This document shows, piece after piece, positions 5,498-8,117 of a stretch of 8,117 nt of DNA. This DNA comes from Candidatus Woesebacteria bacterium (GTDB taxonomy: Bacteria; Patescibacteriota; Microgenomatia; UBA8517): the NCBI GenBank assembly GCA_030699485.1, contig JAUYMM010000039.1, positions 1 to 8,117 on the forward strand. Reading direction: 5' to 3'. Both the position numbers and the translations under genes were made by a program. Numbering within the stretch: the stretch's first letter is position 1; every line of letters starts with the position of its first letter. The notes under the pieces are model-generated. The model was given only the letters and a program-made list of their open reading frames with translations, made no database searches and was not told where the DNA came from.

Positions 5498-5526
5498 AGT
5501 ATGATGTACTAGTTCGATAATTGCAA
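5498..5526 (-). promoter_or_regulatory. Promoter of the HTH gene
   Basis: On the minus strand: TTGCAA (5521-5526), 17 bp, CATACT (5498-5503), then 6 nt to the ATG at 5491. The -10 is weak (four of six) but the spacing is ideal. The implied mRNA is leaderless. Confidence 0.45.
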
Positions 5527-5539
5527 TAGATACTTTCTA

Positions 5540-5568
5540 TTGAGATAAAGGAAAAAAAAAGATAAAAT
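5540..5568 (+). promoter_or_regulatory. Promoter of the tRNA-Lys/tRNA-Glu unit
   Basis: TTGAGA (5540-5545), 17 bp, TAAAAT (5563-5568). The tRNA-Lys 5' end is 20 nt downstream. It diverges from the HTH promoter with 13 bp between the two -35 boxes. Confidence 0.6.
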
Positions 5569-5588
5569 ACTTAAGCCCACAATAAAAT

Positions 5589-5660
5589 GGGCCCATAGCT
5601 CAGCGGTAGAGCGGTTCCCTTTTAAGGAAAAGGTCACAGGTTCGATCCCTGTTGGGCTCA
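5589..5660 (+). tRNA. tRNA-Lys (anticodon TTT)
   Basis: 72 nt. The acceptor GGGCCCA pairs with TGGGCTC (one G-U). D-arm GCTC/GAGC; anticodon loop CTTTTAA giving TTT on a stem with four good pairs and a G-A closing mismatch; T-arm ACAGG-TTCGATC-CCTGT; discriminator A. CCA is not encoded. First gene of a two-tRNA unit. Confidence 0.96.
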
Positions 5661-5681
5661 CACATATAAATTAGATTGAGG

Positions 5682-5753
5682 GGCCCCATCGTCTATCGGC
5701 TAGGACGACGCCCTTTCACGGCGTAAGGCAGAGTTCGACTCTCTGTGGGGTCA
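5682..5753 (+). tRNA. tRNA-Glu (anticodon TTC)
   Basis: 72 nt, 21 nt after tRNA-Lys. The acceptor GGCCCCA pairs with TGGGGTC (one G-U). Anticodon stem CGCC/GGCG with loop CTTTCAC, giving TTC; T-arm with TTCGACT; discriminator A. CCA is not encoded. Both tRNAs of the unit are followed by CACAT right after the discriminator base. Confidence 0.96.
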
Positions 5754-5775
5754 CACATTGAGACAATTTTTCAGA

Positions 5776-5805
5776 ATATGTGGCAGGGTGGGGACTGCCA
5801 CATAT
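5776..5805. repeat. 11-bp perfect hairpin after the tRNA unit
   Basis: ATATGTGGCAG (5776-5786) and CTGCCACATAT (5795-5805) pair perfectly around the 8-nt loop GGTGGGGA. There is no T-tract on either side, so it is not a classical terminator. It sits 22 nt after tRNA-Glu and about 310 nt before the start of the 365-residue gene. It could stop tRNA read-through, act in RNA processing or bind a protein. Confidence 0.8.
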
Positions 5806-5920
5806 GAAATTGACCGTATTGTAGCCCAAATTGTATGAAAATTGCAGGTGTTGGTCGGAGAAAAGGAAAACAAATCAAAATGCAAAAATTTTTAATGTTC
5901 TGTTTTGAGCCTGTTATGTT

Positions 5921-6117
5921 TTACAATTCAAATGGCCACTCTGGTGTAATCAACTCGGATCTCTCCAAATCGTCCAAAGTGGCCATTAAAAAAGAGACCC
6001 TCAAAGTTGATTACAATTCAAGTTTAATATGTGAAGAAAGTTTTTCAACTAGAAATTAATATATCAACTCGATCTCTTTCCCATACTATACCAAAGTGGT
6101 ATAATGAAATTCAAATG
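5921..6117 (+). repeat. Diverged duplication and inverted repeat upstream of the 365-residue gene
   Basis: The gap 5754-6114 holds no gene I trust, but it carries repeated blocks. TTACAATTCAA occurs at 5921-5931 and 6011-6021. AATTCAAATG occurs at 5924-5933 and again at 6108-6117, over the chosen start codon. ATCAACTCGGATCTCT (5950-5965) recurs at 6063-6077 with one G missing. CCAAAGTGG occurs at 5974-5982 and at 6091-6099, next to the -10 box. In the upstream copy the TATAAT is replaced by CCATTA and the ATG leads to a stop after five codons. In addition, AATGGCCACT (5931-5940) and AGTGGCCATT (5978-5987) form a perfect 10-bp inverted repeat around the upstream copy. This looks like a decayed duplicate of the promoter and start region. 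Confidence 0.6.
6097..6105 (+). promoter_or_regulatory. Consensus extended -10 promoter of the 365-residue gene
   Basis: TGGTATAAT: TGn plus perfect TATAAT, 9 nt before the ATG at 6115. The -35 position (TTTCCC) is poor, so activity may depend on the extension or on a factor binding the duplicated block just upstream. Confidence 0.65.
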
Positions 6118-7212
6118 CTAAATAGAAGTCGCAGTAAAGAGTTTGATTCGTTCAGAAAATCAACACCTGAAGAGAGCTTTGTGTTCCACAGGCGTGATGA
6201 TTTAGAGCCTATAAATATGGCTATTTCTGCCATGAGTCCAGACAGTGACGATGAATTAAGAGAAAGATCGTTTCAAGTTCTAAAAAAGAATGTAGAGGAT
6301 CTTATCCCAAAGTCTTTTTTGGATTTCTTTTCAAAAGTCTCAAAAGCAAATTCGGTTGGTGACCTTGACCCAAAAGATTTACAGGAGATGGAAGGACTAT
6401 TAGAAAGTGGAATTGGTAGAGATAAAGGAATACCTCTTGATATAGTTAGGTCTTCCGTTAGAAAGTGGGAGCATGGGGAAAAATCAAGGACCTTTGATGC
6501 AATGGAAGATAAAAAAATGCAATCTGTTATCCCACTTTTACCAAAAGAGTGGTATGAAATCTTCCAGCAATACTCTGAGGGTAAGATGAGCGATGATGAT
6601 AAAGCCGATCTTGTTCAAAAATTATATGAGACAAAGCTAATCACACCACCTTTCGAACTTGGCAGTTCACTTGAAGAATCCTTAAATAATTTTGTGAATG
6701 CTATAGACAAAGAAAACAGACTAATCAATTGGCCATTTGTAACGAAATCGTTTGAATATTTAAAACAAATAGTTCAAAGTCATGACATTCCATCTGACAA
6801 ACCTCAAGAAATAACTAAAAAATTACTTTTGACTCAAATACAAATTATTGAAATTGCAGGCATGGCATATGCTTCTAGCGAACCGGGGTTTGTAATACAA
6901 CACGATATTGGAGTTTCATCCTCGCTAAATTGGCAAGCAACAATTAATTCAATTCTTCAAAACATCCAGTCTCCCCACAATACAGAAAGCTCAATGAATC
7001 TTGAGGGGGTCTACAGAAATCCAGCTTCTCCATCAGGAGGTGAAACAAAAGCATTTTTGGAAGTATCAACGACAAAAGATGACAAAATCTTAGTATATTA
7101 TGGGAAATTCTCACCAATCAATCATGCTCGTTTAAAAACAAAACTTGAAAAACAGGGAATGCAAACTGAAAGAAATGCAGATAGGTTGGATAAATTAAAA
7201 ATCATTTTGTAG
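6115..7212 (+). CDS. Orphan 365-residue soluble protein
   Basis: A 365-residue protein I do not recognise. It has no signal peptide, no membrane helix and no Cys. The N-terminal two thirds is mainly helical and charged (for example FQVLKKNVEDLIPKSFLDFF and DIVRSSVRKWEHGEKS). A hydrophobic helix around QIQIIEIAGMAYASS is followed by a strand-rich C-terminal part (AFLEVSTTKDDKILVYYGKF). The frame is open upstream to an ATG at 6031. I prefer the ATG at 6115, because a perfect extended -10 ends 9 nt before it and would not transcribe the first 28 codons; there is no Shine-Dalgarno at either. The gene stands alone between a tRNA unit and a structured noncoding region, like accessory cargo. The frame is convincing, the function unknown. 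Confidence 0.8.
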   Translation: MLNRSRSKEFDSFRKSTPEESFVFHRRDDLEPINMAISAMSPDSDDELRERSFQVLKKNVEDLIPKSFLDFFSKVSKANSVGDLDPKDLQEMEGLLESGIGRDKGIPLDIVRSSVRKWEHGEKSRTFDAMEDKKMQSVIPLLPKEWYEIFQQYSEGKMSDDDKADLVQKLYETKLITPPFELGSSLEESLNNFVNAIDKENRLINWPFVTKSFEYLKQIVQSHDIPSDKPQEITKKLLLTQIQIIEIAGMAYASSEPGFVIQHDIGVSSSLNWQATINSILQNIQSPHNTESSMNLEGVYRNPASPSGGETKAFLEVSTTKDDKILVYYGKFSPINHARLKTKLEKQGMQTERNADRLDKLKIIL

Positions 7213-7235
7213 CAAATCAATAAATCTTTTGTTTT

Positions 7236-7258
7236 CCCTTGTAGCTTTGGGGTTTTTT
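7236..7258 (+). terminator. Weak candidate intrinsic terminator
   Basis: A short stem CCCT (7236-7239)/GGGG (7249-7252) is followed at once by six T (7253-7258), 24 nt after the stop of the 365-residue gene. The stem is only 4 bp including one G-U pair, so the call rests mostly on the T-tract and position. Confidence 0.3.
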
Positions 7259-7322
7259 GTGCTGAGTAGGATCCCTGTTAAGGGAACTTTCTGGAGCAAT
7301 TGTGGTTGTGCCTGTAGCTTCT

Positions 7323-7514
7323 AACCAAGTGATGTGCGTAGCACCTGTTCATCCTGTAGCACTTGGTTTGTTGCCCGACGGGCAAATTGCGACTGAAATT
7401 GTAGTCGGGTTACCGTTGCGGTTACCGCAACCGCAAACCGTCAACCGTTAGACCGCAATAAGGCCGTGAATACGGCCAGTTGACGGTATTTGTTTTGGTG
7501 TCTACGGTAACCCG
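7323..7514. ncRNA. Candidate structured RNA with nested helices
   Basis: Inverted repeats here are dense and nested. Upstream hairpins: AACCAAGTG (7323-7331)/CACTTGGTT (7360-7368), with a small GTGC/GCAC hairpin inside; TTGCCC (7371-7376)/GGGCAA (7380-7385); CGACT (7390-7394)/AGTCG (7403-7407). A closing helix CGGGTTACCGT (7406-7416)/ACGGTAACCCG (7504-7514), 11 perfect pairs, encloses two arms. One is the hairpin TTGCGGTT (7416-7423)/AACCGCAA (7429-7436). The other is ACCGTCAAC (7437-7445)/GTTGACGGT (7479-7487), carrying GGCCGT/ACGGCC (7462-7467/7472-7477) with a GAAT loop. The result is a three-way junction. By my count 39 of the 70 bases 7371-7440 are G or C, well above the flanks. There is no open frame of note. 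The active strand is not decided by the sequence, and a structured DNA site remains possible. Confidence 0.45.
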
Positions 7515-7533
7515 TCAGGCTTCCGTTATCTTG

Positions 7534-7542
7534 TGCTATAAT
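7534..7542 (+). promoter_or_regulatory. Consensus extended -10 promoter after the structured block
   Basis: TGCTATAAT, with perfect TATAAT at 7537-7542, lies 20 nt after the closing helix. The expected start near 7549 is more than 220 nt before the next gene. It would therefore transcribe the hairpin cluster 7572-7711, either as a long leader or as a separate small RNA. No good -35 is seen. Confidence 0.5.
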
Positions 7543-7571
7543 TGTGTTTGTCTAGTTGCTTTGTGTTTCTA

Positions 7572-7711
7572 GTTTGGCGAAGCCAAACAACAAAAAATCG
7601 CGCTGAGTTAAAATGTGTTAAAAAGCGAGGCCAAAGGCCGAGCTAAGCGAACCGCGAAGCGGTGAGCGAGGTGTTCCGAGTTCTTTGAAAATCGGTACGA
7701 ATTTGTTCGTA
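7572..7711. repeat. Cluster of small GC-rich hairpins (extragenic palindromes)
   Basis: Four short hairpins follow one another: GTTTGGC-GAA-GCCAAAC (7572-7588), GGCC-AAA-GGCC (7629-7639), ACCGC-GAA-GCGGT (7651-7663), and TACGAA-TTTG-TTCGTA (7696-7711). Two have GAA loops, and variants of GCGAG/GAGCGAG recur between them (7625-7629, 7665-7671). The style resembles dispersed REP-like elements. A 7-bp inverted repeat AACAGTT/AACTGTT (7711-7717/7731-7737) follows. No coding frame is supported from 7213 to 7770. Confidence 0.6.
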
Positions 7712-7735
7712 ACAGTTCACAAAAAATATAAACTG

Positions 7736-7764
7736 TTGCAATTTAGTTTTAATTAGTATTAAAT
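7736..7764 (+). promoter_or_regulatory. Promoter of the right-edge gene
   Basis: TTGCAA (7736-7741), 17 bp, TTAAAT (7759-7764), then 6 nt to the ATG at 7771. The layout matches the HTH and membrane-protein promoters elsewhere in the window. The AT-rich context makes a chance -10 possible. Confidence 0.45.
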
Positions 7765-7770
7765 TAAATT

Positions 7771-8117
7771 ATGTCTACTACTGAACCTCCACTTATCGTT
7801 GTTACGAATCCTGTTACTTATTTTCGTCTTTGGTGGCAGAAAGTAATGGGTAAAGAAGGAGTTGATTTTAGTTTTAAAATCCACCCAATTACCGCTTTTT
7901 TAATTGCTTTTGGCTTGGGAGCTGGTTTGTTTGGGGCAGGAAGATATTCAGTAAATATTCCATTTCTTAAATACCAAACCATTCCAACCATTGAGCCATC
8001 ACCAACCATTGAATCAGTATGGAAAGAAACTGCTTTTTCTGGCAAACTTCAGTATAGTGTTACTAATCAAAAATATTTTTTAATTACAACTTCATCAGAA
8101 GCCATTACTTTAGAAGT
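7771..8117 (+). CDS. Membrane-anchored protein, N-terminal part (runs off the window)
   Basis: At least 115 codons are open from the ATG at 7771 to the right edge. A cytoplasmic N-terminal segment (about 1-38, including YFRLWWQKVMGKEG) is followed by one hydrophobic helix at about 39-57 (PITAFLIAFGLGAGLFGAG). A Pro/Thr linker (IPTIEPSPTIES, 71-82) leads to the start of a strand-rich extracytoplasmic domain (FSGKLQYSVTNQKYFLITTS, 89-108). The topology parallels the protein at the left edge. The form recalls a hypothetical family common in CPR genomes, but I cannot name a function. There is no Shine-Dalgarno; a promoter ends 6 nt upstream. The opposite-strand open frame 7818-8045 is a shadow. 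Confidence 0.85.
   Translation, partial: MSTTEPPLIVVTNPVTYFRLWWQKVMGKEGVDFSFKIHPITAFLIAFGLGAGLFGAGRYSVNIPFLKYQTIPTIEPSPTIESVWKETAFSGKLQYSVTNQKYFLITTSSEAITLE

Noticed and set aside
5835..6059. 74-codon plus-strand ORF before the orphan gene
   Set aside because: No Shine-Dalgarno, no domain-like composition, and it runs across the inverted repeat and duplicated promoter blocks; more likely chance in a leader region.
6031..6114. Upstream ATG that would add 28 residues to the 365-residue protein
   Set aside because: The consensus extended -10 at 6097-6105 lies inside this stretch, so it would not be transcribed from that promoter; no ribosome-binding site at 6031.
7323..7711. CRISPR array
   Set aside because: The repeats are inverted and of different sequence; there are no regularly spaced direct repeats.
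7818..8045. Minus-strand 75-codon open frame
   Set aside because: Complement of the plus-strand membrane protein gene that is open from 7771 to the window edge and has a clear membrane helix and linker.

Overview
The window looks like a piece of an AT-rich bacterial genome with a small-genome style. It has short intergenic gaps, compact proteins, tRNA genes without an encoded CCA, and single-helix membrane-anchored proteins with Pro/Ser/Thr linkers. Together with an HTH/LAGLIDADG-like protein and a tiny two-pair Cys zinc-ribbon protein, this suggests Candidatus Patescibacteria (CPR), perhaps Microgenomates. That placement is an inference from style, not a computed phylogeny. TGA is read as stop (end of the 4793-5491 gene), so the Gracilibacteria-type recoding does not apply.

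Region 1 (1-3012) is housekeeping-like. A membrane-anchored protein (minus strand) diverges from a thioredoxin operon, trxA - a 69-codon Pro/Thr-rich repeat ORF - trxB (plus strand). trxB runs tail-to-tail into a SPOUT RNA methyltransferase (minus), which diverges from a small zinc-ribbon protein (plus). TrxB would use NADPH to reduce TrxA.

Region 2 (3013-5570) looks more accessory. It holds a 109-residue orphan (minus), a possible decayed coding fragment (plus), a SAMHD1-like HD phosphohydrolase (minus), tRNA-Gln(TTG) (minus), and a protein with an HTH and a LAGLIDADG-like segment (minus) whose stop codon lies 3 nt before tRNA-Gln.

Region 3 (5571-7770) starts with tRNA-Lys(TTT) and tRNA-Glu(TTC). 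A leader rich in repeats and hairpins follows, then a 365-residue protein I do not recognise. After it comes a 558-bp gene-free stretch with a strikingly ordered set of nested inverted repeats (about 7323-7514), a consensus extended -10 promoter, and a second cluster of GC-rich small hairpins. A membrane-anchored protein starts at 7771 and runs off the right edge.

Two observations stand out. First, all nine protein genes that begin a transcription unit have a recognisable -10 element 6-11 nt before the start codon and no Shine-Dalgarno sequence in between, which implies leaderless or nearly leaderless mRNAs; the internal operon gene at 1017 has an almost perfect Shine-Dalgarno instead. Second, the nested helices at 7323-7514 look like an undescribed structured RNA or a structured DNA site.
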